A stretch of DNA of 64,000 bases from Pseudomonas sp. KU43P. Its GTDB lineage: Bacteria; Pseudomonadota; Gammaproteobacteria; Pseudomonadales; Pseudomonadaceae. The stretch spans positions 3,259,501 to 3,323,500 of the forward strand of contig NZ_AP019365.1 of assembly GCF_033095865.1 (NCBI RefSeq), read 5' to 3'. This document shows positions 50,425-64,000 of this stretch, piece by piece. Each line of letters begins with the position of its first letter. Position 1 is the first letter of the stretch. The notes under the pieces are model-generated. The model was not told the origin of the DNA. It saw only the letters and a program-made list of their open reading frames with translations, and made no database searches. A program made the position numbers and the translations under genes.

Positions 50425-51390
50425 CTACCCCTTCGGATGCATCAGGCGTGGGTTGCTGGCGATCGACAGCACGTCGGCGCCGGTATTGAGCAGGATGTAG
50501 GTGCCGGCAAAGATCAGGCTGCAGGCCTGCACCACCGGGATGTCGCGCTTGGCTACCGAGTCCACCAGCAACTGGCCCAGGCCCGGGTAGACGAACACCA
50601 CCTCCACCACCACCACGCCCACCACCAGGTACGCAAGGTTCAGCGCCACCACGTTGACGATCGGCGCCAGAGCATTGGGCAAGGCGTGCTTGAAGATGAT
50701 CCGCGAAGGTGACATGCCCTTGAGCCGGGCCATCTCGATGTAGGGGCTGGCCAGCAGGTTGATCAGCGACGCGCGAGTCATGCGCATCATCTGCGCGATC
50801 ACCACCAGGCTCAGGGTCGCCACCGGCAGCACCGAGACTTCCAGTACCTCGCCCAGCGACGCATCCGTCGACAGGCTGGAAATGCCCGGCAGCCATTCGA
50901 GTTTCACCGCGAAGACCAGGATCAGGACGTAGGCGACGAAGAACTCGGGGAACGACACGGCGCTCAGCGCACCGGTGTTCAGCAGCCGGTCGAACCAGCT
51001 GTTGCGGTACAGCGCCGCGAGCATGCCCAGCAGCAGCGCGGTCGGCACCGAAAACAGCGCTGCCAGCAGGGCCAGGCTAAAGGTGTTGCCCAGGCGCGCA
51101 CCGACCAGTTCGGCGATCGGCCGCTGGTTGGCCAGGGACACGCCCAGGTCGCCGTGCAGCAGGCGCCCCGCCCATTGCACGAAGCGCTGCAGCGCCGGCA
51201 GGTCGAGCCCGAGCTGGGCGCGGAACGCCGCCAGGGTTTCTGGGGTGGCCGACTGGCCGAGCATGGCCTGGGCGATGTCACCCGGCAGCATGCCCACGGC
51301 CAGGAAGATCACCACCGAGACCGCAAACAGCGACAACAGGCCCAGGGCCAGCCGCTGCACAAGCAGTTTGCCAAGATTGTTCACCGTCAC
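50425..51390 (-). CDS. Peptide/nickel-type ABC transporter permease (DppB-like)
   Basis: A 321-residue permease with six helices; FLAVGMLPGDIAQAMLGQSATPE is the typical DppB periplasmic loop after helix 1, and the EAA-type loop is EMARLKGMSPSRIIFKHALPN. It is the membrane partner of the DppC-like protein and is 22 bp past the substrate-binding protein gene. Confidence 0.93.
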   Translation of the reverse strand: MTVNNLGKLLVQRLALGLLSLFAVSVVIFLAVGMLPGDIAQAMLGQSATPETLAAFRAQLGLDLPALQRFVQWAGRLLHGDLGVSLANQRPIAELVGARLGNTFSLALLAALFSVPTALLLGMLAALYRNSWFDRLLNTGALSAVSFPEFFVAYVLILVFAVKLEWLPGISSLSTDASLGEVLEVSVLPVATLSLVVIAQMMRMTRASLINLLASPYIEMARLKGMSPSRIIFKHALPNALAPIVNVVALNLAYLVVGVVVVEVVFVYPGLGQLLVDSVAKRDIPVVQACSLIFAGTYILLNTGADVLSIASNPRLMHPKG

Positions 51391-51412
51391 ACTCCTCGAC
51401 TGGATGCAGGGT

Positions 51413-53014
51413 TCAGGCTTGCCACCAGCGCTCGATCACCCGCAGGCCATCCAGCTCGCCATACGGCGCGGTGAGTGGGCCATGGGCGACGCGGCTGGAA
51501 CGAGCGGCCACGGAGCTGGCGAACAGCGGCACGATCGCCCCGCCATCGTCGCGGCACAGCGCCTGCATCTCGTTGTACATCTCCCGGCGCAGCGGCTCGT
51601 TCATCTCGCCGCGGGCGGCGTTGAGCAGCTGGTTGAAGCGCGGGTTGTCCCAGTGGGTCTCGTTCCACGCCGCGCCCTTGGCGTAGCCGATGCTGAACAT
51701 GCGGTCGGCGGTGAGGCTGGAGTACCAGAATGAAGTGGTGAAGGGCTGCTTGTTCCAGACATTGGAGAAGAAACCGTCGGCTGGCTCGCGCACCACATCG
51801 ATGTCGATACCGGCCTGGCGCGCCTGCTCCTTGAACAGCACCGACGCGTCCACTGCGCCGCTGTACGCGGCATCGGAGGCCTGCAGGCGCACCTTGAGGC
51901 TATCCATGCCGGCCTGACGCAGGTAGAAGCGCGCCTTTTCCGGGTCGTAGGCGCGTTGTTCCAGGGCTGGGTTGATGAAGCGGTTGGCCGGCTGCAGCGG
52001 GTGGTCATTGCCGATCTGGCCGTAGCCGTAGAGCACCGAGGCCAGCAAGGTTTCGCGGTTGATCGCGTGCTTGAGGGCCATGCGCACGTTGTTGTCGCGG
52101 AACTGCTGGCTGTCGCAGAGCATCGGGAAGGTGTAGTGCTGGGCGCCTTTGGTTTCCTCGATCACCAGCTTCGGGTTGCGCTTGAGCAGGGCCACGGTCT
52201 TGAGGTCGACCTTGTTGATCACATCGACCTTGCCGGTCACCAGGGCGTTGACCCGCGCCGCACCGTCGGCGATGGCGATCAGCTCGGCACTGGCGAAGTG
52301 CGCCCTGCCCGGCTTCCAGTAGTCGGGGCTGCGCTCCAGATCCATGCGCACACCCGGTTCGAAATGCTTGATGCGGTAGCCACCGGTGCCGACGCCGGCT
52401 TGCCAGTCGGCCAGGCCGTCCTTGGCAGGCATGATCACCAGGTGGTAGTCGGCCACCACGTAGGCGAAGTCGGCGTTGCCCGAGAGCAGCTCGAACACCA
52501 CGGTGTCCGGAGCGCTGGCGGACACCTTGGCGACATCGCCCAGCACGGTCTTGGCGGCGGAGGTGGATTTCTCGCCCAGGTGGTGCTGGATCGAGGCGAC
52601 CACGTCGTCGGCGGTGAGGGATTTGCCGTTATGGAAGGTCACGCCCTGGCGCAGGGTGAAGGTCCAGGTTTTCGCGTCCGGGCTCGACGCCCAGCGCTCG
52701 GCCAGTTCGGGGATGGCGGTGCCTTCCACGGAAATTTCGGTGAGGGTGTTGTACACCGCCGAGAAACCGATGAAGGTGAAGGTGTCTACCCAGGAGCCCG
52801 GGTCCTTGGAGTCGGTGGTACTGCCCCCGGCCAGGCCCAGGCGCAGGGTGCCGCCCGGCTTGGGCGTGGCGTCTTCGGCGTAGCTGTTGAACGGCAGGCC
52901 GAGGGAAAACGCCCCGGCGATGGCCGCGGCAGCGGCGCTGTATTTCAGGAAGTCCCGGCGCGGCAGGCCGCCTTCGGGAATGACGAGAGGACTCTTGTTG
53001 TTGTTATCGCTCAT
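51413..53014 (-). CDS. Extracellular solute-binding protein, family 5
   Basis: A 533-residue periplasmic SBP_bac_5 protein. The export signal is a Tat type: LPRRDFLKYSAAAAAIAGAF followed by SLGLPFNSYA, with cleavage near residue 46. The mature chain has GGTLRLGLAGG, RQGVTFHNGKSLTADDVVAS and PDYWKPGRA, all typical of the DppA/OppA/NikA family. It heads the minus-strand operon binding protein, DppB, DppC, fused ATPase, quinone reductase. The use of Tat export suggests a folded or cofactor-bound state. The ligand is unknown. Confidence 0.92.
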   Translation of the reverse strand: MSDNNNKSPLVIPEGGLPRRDFLKYSAAAAAIAGAFSLGLPFNSYAEDATPKPGGTLRLGLAGGSTTDSKDPGSWVDTFTFIGFSAVYNTLTEISVEGTAIPELAERWASSPDAKTWTFTLRQGVTFHNGKSLTADDVVASIQHHLGEKSTSAAKTVLGDVAKVSASAPDTVVFELLSGNADFAYVVADYHLVIMPAKDGLADWQAGVGTGGYRIKHFEPGVRMDLERSPDYWKPGRAHFASAELIAIADGAARVNALVTGKVDVINKVDLKTVALLKRNPKLVIEETKGAQHYTFPMLCDSQQFRDNNVRMALKHAINRETLLASVLYGYGQIGNDHPLQPANRFINPALEQRAYDPEKARFYLRQAGMDSLKVRLQASDAAYSGAVDASVLFKEQARQAGIDIDVVREPADGFFSNVWNKQPFTTSFWYSSLTADRMFSIGYAKGAAWNETHWDNPRFNQLLNAARGEMNEPLRREMYNEMQALCRDDGGAIVPLFASSVAARSSRVAHGPLTAPYGELDGLRVIERWWQA

Positions 53015-53081
53015 GGCATTTGCCCCTGTTGAACCGCAAGGAATTGTTGTTCGGTCAAAGCGGATTGCGTAGAAGCTGTTT

Positions 53082-53107
53082 ACAATTTGTAATTGTTACC
53101 GTAACAA
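53082..53107. promoter_or_regulatory. Overlapping palindromes, probable Rrf2 operator
   Basis: ACAATT-TGT-AATTGT (53082-53096) overlaps TTGTTAC-C-GTAACAA (53093-53107), both perfect. They lie 68 bp before the SBP start and about 95 bp before the Rrf2 gene, suited to repress both. Confidence 0.6.
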
Positions 53108-53201
53108 ATACATTAGCGGCACGACAAGCGCTTTTCCAGGGCCCGACGGTGGGCTTTTCAACGGTGTACTATTTGCGTTTTCGCAGGGAGCCTTTACCTC
53201 C

Positions 53202-53642
53202 ATGAGCCAATCGACCCGACTCATCACTGCTTCGTACATTCTCTCGTTCGTGGCGGCCAATGCGCCGCAGAAGCTGCGCACCGAGACCATCGCCAAGTGG
53301 GTGAAGGTGCACCCTACCCGCGTGCGCGCATTGGTGTCGCAGATGGTCAAGGCCAATATCCTGACCTCGTTCCGCGGCGCCCAGGGCGGCGTGACCTTGG
53401 CCCGTGCGCCCAAGGAGATCACCCTGCGCGAGGTGTATGACGCGGTGCAGGAAAGCTCGCTGATCGCCGAGAAGATCGACAATCCGTTTGCCGGGCTTGA
53501 AGATCACTGCAAGGTGTACGAGGTGTTCACCCGGTTGTTTGCGATGCTGGAGCAGAATATGCGGCTGGATCTGGGGGCGATTACGGCGGATCAGCTGTTC
53601 GTGGCGTTCGACACGCCGCGGGAGCACGTTGAGTCTGCGTGA
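53202..53642 (+). CDS. Rrf2-family transcriptional regulator
   Basis: A 146-residue Rrf2 protein with a winged HTH (LRTETIAKWVKVHPTRVRAL, then SFRGAQGGVTLARAPKEITL). Only one cysteine (EDHCKVYE) is present, so the three-cysteine Fe-S site of IscR or NsrR is absent, and another ligand or a cysteine switch is expected. It is divergent from the peptide-type ABC operon and probably represses it. Confidence 0.9.
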   Translation: MSQSTRLITASYILSFVAANAPQKLRTETIAKWVKVHPTRVRALVSQMVKANILTSFRGAQGGVTLARAPKEITLREVYDAVQESSLIAEKIDNPFAGLEDHCKVYEVFTRLFAMLEQNMRLDLGAITADQLFVAFDTPREHVESA

Positions 53643-53649
53643 GTCTGAG

Positions 53650-53750
53650 CCGGCCTTATCGCCGGCAAGCCGGCTCCCACAGGTACTGCACATGACTCAA
53701 GATCTGTACAAATCCCTGTAGGAGCTGGCTTGCCAGCGATGAGGCCAGTG
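53650..53750. repeat. REP doublet 1 after the Rrf2 gene
   Basis: Two inverted REP units (GCCGGCAAGCCGGCTCCCAC and its slightly diverged inverse GGAGCTGGCTTGCCAGCGAT) separated by about 45 bp. Confidence 0.8.
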
Positions 53751-53826
53751 AAGGCAACAGGTGACTCAATGCATCATGCCCAGTCTGTGGTCATGGTTCG
53801 ATCTCCCTGAAATTTCCGCTGCCTAG

Positions 53827-53923
53827 GCTGGCCCTATCGCCGGCAAGCCAGCTCCCACATCGATCGCGTGGGCAGTGGAGTTCCCTGTAGGAGCCGGCTT
53901 GCCGGCGATAGGGCCAGCCCAGC
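53827..53923. repeat. REP doublet 2
   Basis: A second inverted REP pair 77 bp after the first; the outer arms (GGCTGGCCCTATCGCCGG and its inverse) are nearly perfect. The 560 bp between the Rrf2 gene and the Rhs locus hold only these repeats, AT-rich sequence and the hairpin at 54126. Confidence 0.8.
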
Positions 53924-54125
53924 CAACACATCACTCAAGCCCTAGTGCTTTGAAAATGCCCTGCAATAAAGAGCTTAAAACTGATTTTTTCTCCGCCTTT
54001 CCCTGCGCGTCGCCTTCCCCCGAATGCCGCTTTATTCGCAGCACCACCTTCTTACCGCACTCTTATGCCAAAAACGCTAAGCCATCAAGCTCCCCAATCC
54101 GCCTGCCCTGCATAAAAATCAAAAT

Positions 54126-54153
54126 CGACAACTGACATTTTTGTCAGTTGTCG
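54126..54153. promoter_or_regulatory. 12-bp perfect hairpin before the Rhs locus
   Basis: CGACAACTGACA-TTTT-TGTCAGTTGTCG, 53 bp before the likely start codon. No T run follows on the plus strand. It could be an operator or a 5'-UTR structure. Confidence 0.5.
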
Positions 54154-54206
54154 GCCTGCCTAGATACGATCAAATTCCTCTCATCATCAACATGGGAGCG
54201 GTGGTC

Positions 54207-57200
54207 ATGGCCTATAGCCACGTGGAATTAAACAAATACTTCAACACAGATGAAACCATCACCGCGGATGGCGTAACCGGGCCGTTTGTATCTGCCTCCG
54301 CCACCAAGCTCAGTATCAGAGATCCCGTCCAGAGTTTTAAAACGAATGACATCCTCTTGTCGGATATCAAACTGATCGACCAGTTCGAAGAAAAAAAAGC
54401 ACGCTGGGAGCAGAGCCTTGAAAAGCTGGTCAATGCCGGTGCCACGGTGGCTAATCGTGAGGCGTGGTCGAAGCTGGATGGAATCCTCTTGGCCGAAACT
54501 ATAACCGGGGACTTCTTTTTTGGACGGGCCAGCTACTATCACCGGTTCAATCCTGAATATTTGTTCAAGGTAGACAAGGTAACCCTTGAGACGTTCAAGC
54601 GCGTCAAGCCGATCTACGATACGTTGAACAGATGGCGCGCTGACGAGGACTTTATCCCATTCCGCAACCTCGCCAATGTTTATGTGCTGAAAGACCTCAA
54701 AGGCTTGGAAGAAAAGAAAGACGACAACACCGACACTGAAACGACCCCGCCTCAAGAACCCGAGGTCGAGTGGATCCCTTATAAAAAAGTGGTGGCCGAA
54801 GAAAAATATGCCAATTGGTTCCGCACATTTATTATTTATGACAGCAACACGGGAACTCTTTTGCCGGGTTCGCCATTGTCGTTCCCTTTGAAAGATCACC
54901 GAGCCAAAGATAAATGGCCGACCTTTGTTCGCGAACAACTCATCGCGTCACCGCTTGGCAACTACTTGCGCCTGGGAACAGATAAAAGCGTCGACGGCGA
55001 GTTTGGCGCTGAGGACACCCTCACCTTCTGGCAAGCCAATCTTCCGGTTCAGATCCAAATGGACGGCTTTGCCAGTTACTGGTGGAAAAGTGCATTGCAC
55101 ACTGCCTCAGGCCAAGCCAGCAGTGTCAAAGCACTGATAGCGGCACTCGCCCCAGAGGGTGGCACAGGTATTCGTACGATCACCTTCACCTTGCGCGACA
55201 AAACCTCTAAGTCGCCGATACAGACCTGGAATCATGACCTTATCTACACGGACGCCAAAGACGATGAACTGTCGCGCATCGATAGCTTGGCGAAGAGTGT
55301 GAAGGACCATCTTTCCATCAACTTCCTATTTGCCAAGCCTGTTAAAACCGGTCAACACGTAACGAAAGAGGAAGAAAAAGCAGAGTGGCACCTGCTGTTC
55401 ACGAACGTTCTCAATCTCGAACTTGATGCCCGACACACCTTGCCCATTGCGGACACCGGAAACGATCTGCTACCCCATATGACCGGTTTTGAACCCGCCG
55501 ATTTGGGCGCTGGCGAGTGCTTATGGCACAGTCCTTGTTATCTACTGGCTGACCGCGATCTGAAAAAGGACGAGCAGATCCACGTCTGGGCGGTCGACCC
55601 AAATGACGGACGGCTATTAAAAACCGTCTCCTTCACCGCCACCGATAAGAATAAAGGCAAAAGCGACTGGCCAAAAGGGCTCATCAATGCAATTCAAGCC
55701 AACCAGGCGCTCGTAGAAGATTCTGTTCTTCTGCAAGCCGGGCACCTGACAGCCGAGGCCGAATTCACAGCAGCGGAGCAATCGACCACCTCCGAGTCTT
55801 TCAGCGCTTTGGACGAAATGAAAAAAACCGCCGTGGACCGCTTGTGGGCGTTCGACTCCCTTTGCCGTCTGTTTTCGAATGCCCCCTTTGTGGCCAACCA
55901 AGTGCGTACAGTAGTGCTTGCGGATACCGATTTAGCAGACGGTGATCGGGTATGCATTCAGGTTCGTCATCGTATCAGCCAGTTTCTGTATGAGAGCCAT
56001 CTGTTTGTGCCTAGCAAAACTGCAAGTGACGGCAGTTACAGCAAGCAACTTAGCGAGCACCTGAACAAAAACAGCTCAATGCTGCGGGCAGGTGCACTGC
56101 AAAAAGACAACATTACAATCGCGCCAGCTGATAATAAAAATGGACTTTGGATACCTCAATCGTCCGACCTGTCCGTTCATATCGAGTTTGTAAATTGGAT
56201 TAAACATGCGCCCTTTGCCGCCGATCGGGCGCTCAAGGATAAAGAGGTTTTGTGGATTGCGGTCCATGACGATCTAACGGGTGCCCCTCTCCCTGGCTCG
56301 CCATTCAAATTCAGCGCCAAAAAGGGCGAGTTGGAAAAGGACAAATGGCCCTCAGCACTGGCCAAACAGCTGGCGGCTTCCCCACTGGCTGAGTATTTGA
56401 AGCTGGAAGTTGCCGCTGAAGCTACCGGTACGGAAAAGGCGGCGAACGTGGGTTGGTGGAAGGCAGGGGTTTCGCTTCGCATCTGGATGAGCGAGCCCTT
56501 GGAAGTTGAAAAAAATACCACTTCATACTGTTCAGGCCTCAATGCCCTTCACGCGATAACCGACCAGGCAACCGTTTCCATTGAGCTCAGTGACGAACGG
56601 AGTGGGCAAAGCTGGCCTATCAGTACCTTCAAATTAAACGTAGACGCTAGTGATAAAGCAAAAAACATGGTGTCTCTGCGCGAGCGGATTGGTGAAGCGC
56701 TGATAGGCGCCGACATTCATTGGCTCGCCATCGATCAACCCGATGAAATTGAGACCTCCGACAAATCTCACGAAAACAGCGACAGCCTGAAAACCTGCGT
56801 ATCCAGCGCGGCGCAAATTGGTTTACACATCCATATCAAAGAACTGAACCGTTCACAATCACCCTTTACACCATTTACACCACCGTTCGAACTGCAGAGA
56901 ATCTGGTTAGACGGCCACCTGCTCGAAACGCTGGGTGCAGCCTTGAGAACCAAGCAGCCTAAAATTCTCGAGTCCGATACGTTCTCCGACCTGGCAGAAA
57001 ATAATCCTGCACAACTATTCCATGGTTTTTACCTCGACGTCCGCCAAAAGCAGACCGCCTCAGAGCAAGCACCTGCCCTCCGAGAGATGCTGGAGACTCT
57101 AGAAAAAACCCCCTTGCACCGCCTACTGGACAACTCAGTCCCAGACCCTTACCAGCGATCACGCCTTCATCATGAAGTCACCTTTTACAAAAGCTATGTC

Positions 57201-58274
57201 AGGTTTTTTATAGACTTATTAGAATCGAAAGGAAAACTCGGTGATTTGGCATCAAAAGAGAGCGGCAACTCGACCCTAGTTAAATACCTTGACGAGCATT
57301 ACACCCATCGCGTCGAAAGAGTACTTGGTCGACACAGCTGGACAACTATCGATTTCCGCAATATGCCGACCCCATTCGCCGCGAAGCCTTTGCACTGCAA
57401 ACCCTCTGCTTTAGTTATCAAGCTTGAACCCGATTTCACCAATCTCGCCACGCCAGAACCAGAATATAAAGACTTTCTGATCGATCAACTTCGGTCTCTG
57501 GGGCTCGACGCCGCACCCTACCATCTCTGCTTTGCTCTCGATCCGCAGGCTATCAAGTCTGGAGTCAAAATCGTCACCTGCCACGGAGAAGGCGACTCGA
57601 TTCAAGTACAATTCTATACACCCTATCGCCCCAATGAACGTATTACGCGTGCCATTATCTTGGCTGGCTTTACCTCCCCTCATTGTATATGGCAACCGTT
57701 TGGCACCTGCACGTCCTACCTACACAACCAATTGATGAGTCGCGCCGAAGACACTTTGTGCCCAGACGAAGGCGGGACCCGTGGCTCCGAGATTTTCGAT
57801 TCGACCGCACAGCACCTGCGGGGGGTAAATCCAAAAACAGGCCTCTTTAGAGCCAGCTACTCCCTGGGCATATTGAGAAGCCTAAATGGGAAATGTCCTA
57901 CAATTGACTTGTCGCTTCACTACTCGCCGCTGCGTGCCAATGAAAGTGCGTTGGGTGACGGATGGGCATTCCAATTCTCTTCTTACGACAACTTGCAATA
58001 TGTCTTGAGCTTGCGCAACGGCATCACGGAACGCATCGAGGAGGAAGACCTCAAGAAGCTAATTAGCGATCCGCCAGGAAAGCTGGAGCGCACGGGCTAT
58101 ACGCTAACAGCAATAGGTACAAGCACATCCTATGAGGTCGAAGAGGAAAAACGCACGTATTACGACCTGACAACACTCACAATCCAGTACATTGACGGCA
58201 CTGTGGAAACACTGGCTGCCCCCAAGACTCTGACAAACTTGAGAGCAGTCAAACGTACAAAAAAACAAACGTGA
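54207..58274 (+). CDS. Rhs/YD-type protein with repeated N-terminal domains (frame 1 of a split gene)
   Basis: 1355 residues from ATG 54207 (GGGAG 8 nt upstream; ATG 54192 and TTG 54141 are alternatives). No signal peptide is evident. The first 200 residues are unrecognised. Then come several related segments of about 100-130 residues; the two clearest share TG-LPGSP, DKWP and ASPL--YL-L (nucleotides about 54836-55090 and 56241-56500). The last 150 residues enter Rhs sequence: LRGVNPKTGLFRASYSLGIL and LHYSPLRANESALGDGW are typical of the N-terminal Rhs shell. The frame stops at TGA 58272, but coding continues in another frame (next entry). Base use is AT-richer than in the neighbouring genes, suggesting acquisition. 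Function of the repeats unknown. Confidence 0.8.
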   Translation: MAYSHVELNKYFNTDETITADGVTGPFVSASATKLSIRDPVQSFKTNDILLSDIKLIDQFEEKKARWEQSLEKLVNAGATVANREAWSKLDGILLAETITGDFFFGRASYYHRFNPEYLFKVDKVTLETFKRVKPIYDTLNRWRADEDFIPFRNLANVYVLKDLKGLEEKKDDNTDTETTPPQEPEVEWIPYKKVVAEEKYANWFRTFIIYDSNTGTLLPGSPLSFPLKDHRAKDKWPTFVREQLIASPLGNYLRLGTDKSVDGEFGAEDTLTFWQANLPVQIQMDGFASYWWKSALHTASGQASSVKALIAALAPEGGTGIRTITFTLRDKTSKSPIQTWNHDLIYTDAKDDELSRIDSLAKSVKDHLSINFLFAKPVKTGQHVTKEEEKAEWHLLFTNVLNLELDARHTLPIADTGNDLLPHMTGFEPADLGAGECLWHSPCYLLADRDLKKDEQIHVWAVDPNDGRLLKTVSFTATDKNKGKSDWPKGLINAIQANQALVEDSVLLQAGHLTAEAEFTAAEQSTTSESFSALDEMKKTAVDRLWAFDSLCRLFSNAPFVANQVRTVVLADTDLADGDRVCIQVRHRISQFLYESHLFVPSKTASDGSYSKQLSEHLNKNSSMLRAGALQKDNITIAPADNKNGLWIPQSSDLSVHIEFVNWIKHAPFAADRALKDKEVLWIAVHDDLTGAPLPGSPFKFSAKKGELEKDKWPSALAKQLAASPLAEYLKLEVAAEATGTEKAANVGWWKAGVSLRIWMSEPLEVEKNTTSYCSGLNALHAITDQATVSIELSDERSGQSWPISTFKLNVDASDKAKNMVSLRERIGEALIGADIHWLAIDQPDEIETSDKSHENSDSLKTCVSSAAQIGLHIHIKELNRSQSPFTPFTPPFELQRIWLDGHLLETLGAALRTKQPKILESDTFSDLAENNPAQLFHGFYLDVRQKQTASEQAPALREMLETLEKTPLHRLLDNSVPDPYQRSRLHHEVTFYKSYVRFFIDLLESKGKLGDLASKESGNSTLVKYLDEHYTHRVERVLGRHSWTTIDFRNMPTPFAAKPLHCKPSALVIKLEPDFTNLATPEPEYKDFLIDQLRSLGLDAAPYHLCFALDPQAIKSGVKIVTCHGEGDSIQVQFYTPYRPNERITRAIILAGFTSPHCIWQPFGTCTSYLHNQLMSRAEDTLCPDEGGTRGSEIFDSTAQHLRGVNPKTGLFRASYSLGILRSLNGKCPTIDLSLHYSPLRANESALGDGWAFQFSSYDNLQYVLSLRNGITERIEEEDLKKLISDPPGKLERTGYTLTAIGTSTSYEVEEEKRTYYDLTTLTIQYIDGTVETLAAPKTLTNLRAVKRTKKQT
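58259..58265 (+). other. A7 frame-change site in the Rhs gene
   Basis: Seven A in a row sit 7 nt before the TGA of the first frame. Reading with six A (or a +1 step) joins the first frame to the open downstream frame. A -1 step runs quickly into TAA. It may be a mutation, a sequencing error or an RNA-polymerase slippage site. Confidence 0.6.
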
Positions 58275-59276
58275 CAAATGTGAAGCACTCATAAAGGCCA
58301 TTGACGAAAAGTTAGCTTCCCTTACTGACAAAAGAACCCTGCAATCAGTCTTTGCCTACTTCGTGAGCCCATTCGTGGCCGTCAGAAAAATAACAAACAT
58401 TTTTGGGGGTGACCCGTGGACTCAAGAAGTCCAACTCACTGAGCAGAACATGCGGAATTATCGCCACGAATTAAAATTCACCATTAAAGAAACTGAACGC
58501 GAAGCGTTAATTCTTGTACCTATAAAAACCAGCGCCCAAGGCAATGAGCTGAACCTCGATTGGGAAGGGCGCAATGGCCATGTGCGCCTGAAAACGGTGA
58601 AAGACGGAGGAACCACATTACTAAGAGCCGTCCATAATACCTGGCCAGTCCTCAAAGGCCAGTACACCAGTAACTTTACTTTTTGGCCAGATACGCCAGA
58701 GGCCTACACCATTACGCTGAATATCGAGAACTGCCTGCTCAGGGAAATGACGCGTCACGACTCAGGCAGCAGGGTGGATCAACGCGTTCAGTTTGGCTAT
58801 GCACCGACCCTGCTTCATGATCATGTGCTCTGCAGCGTGAGTGAGGAAAATGGTTCTCTGGAAGTCGTTACATACGATCAACATGAGATTGATCGTTACC
58901 CGCGCGTTAAACACCATGTGGTGATCCCTGGTAGTCAGCAGCCGACACGCCAGCATACGTGGGGCTGGAGTTTCACCAGGAAAGATTACTCTTTGATCTC
59001 ATCCAGTCGAGTTGAATACTCCGCGCTTGGCCCCGCCTCTGGCCAAGCACATTTCACGCAATGGAAATGGTTTAAAAACAGTGACAAGGCACACCTGCTC
59101 GAGCGCCTGATCGAGGAGGTGCCTGGCGAGCAACGTCGCACCACCGAATTCCGCTACAACAGCGAGGCCACCTCCACCGACTCGGTGCTAGCTCGCCAGC
59201 TGCGTGCCCAGCAGATTGAGCAGCGTGTCACCGTCGAAGCTCTCAACACTCCCTCCCCTACCGAGGAGTTGCAATA

Positions 59277-59277
<1 letters not shown>
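58261..59277 (+). CDS. Rhs/YD-type protein, continuation in the second frame
   Basis: From 58261 to TAA 59277 the frame one base over is open and continues the same protein type: KRDKCEALIKAIDEKLASLT, then PFVAVRKITNIF, YRHELKFTIKE, and SRVEYSALGPASGQAHFTQW, an Rhs shell pattern. It lacks a credible own start: the first is GTG 58363, without a ribosome site, so it is best seen as the C-terminal 340 residues of a 1689-residue product. Its stop TAA shares an A with the ATG of the next gene (TAATG), which argues for coupling if translation reaches this point. Confidence 0.7.

Positions 59278-64000
<4,723 letters not shown>

Overview
The window looks like a chromosomal segment of a Pseudomonas of the P. 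putida group. The genes have high-GC Pseudomonas codon use. The gaps carry the REP palindromes typical of that group (a CCGGCAAGCCGG core beside GCTCCCACA). The content is soil and rhizosphere style: LysR/AraC/MocR regulators, quaternary-amine and phosphonate catabolism, and many ABC/MFS transporters. No rRNA, tRNA, CRISPR array, prophage or replication origin was seen. The species cannot be named from the sequence alone.

Layout. 0-6 kb: the start of an MDR oxidoreductase (running off the left edge) divergent from a LysR gene; a CqsA-like alpha-oxoamine synthase next to a transposase scrap; a YdeI-like gene; and a MocR regulator divergent from a DMT exporter. A 139-bp IS5-type MITE with a CTAG target duplication follows. 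6-10.5 kb: a BetT-type BCCT transporter divergent from a ClC protein, then an unknown membrane protein. 10.6-24.6 kb: a quaternary-amine/sulfonium island with a Rieske oxygenase, LysR, a ProVWX-type ABC system fused operonically to a DddP-type DMSP lyase gene, a GlxA-type AraC regulator, and an FAD oxidase / MFS / DapA-family / aldehyde dehydrogenase cluster. 24.7-28.9 kb: napEDABC. 28.9-31.4 kb: a mosaic of inverted and direct repeats with an IS481-family element inside.

31.4-35.3 kb: a GyrI-like protein, a LuxR regulator, and a class-III aminotransferase with a PotF-like binding protein. 35.4-47.1 kb: a nearly complete 2-aminoethylphosphonate route. It comprises LysR, an FAD oxidoreductase, phnW, an OPA-type transporter, phnX, acetaldehyde dehydrogenase, a chemoreceptor and acsA, which together would take 2-AEP to phosphate and acetyl-CoA. 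An 18-bp near-identical motif lies in front of both the FAD gene and phnW. 47.2-53.7 kb: a flavodoxin-fold quinone reductase and a peptide/nickel-type ABC system with a fused double ATPase, divergent from an Rrf2 regulator across overlapping palindromes.

54-64 kb (runs off the right edge): an AT-richer Rhs/YD-repeat toxin locus, the least ordinary part of the window. The first gene encodes a large protein with repeated domains of unknown function and is interrupted by a frame change at a run of seven A. Its last codon overlaps the start of a second Rhs gene (TAATG). That second gene carries an 18-asparagine microsatellite, an Rhs core ending in DPSGH, and a hydrophobic variable C-terminal region. 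No VgrG or other T6SS gene, and no immunity gene, is visible in the window.
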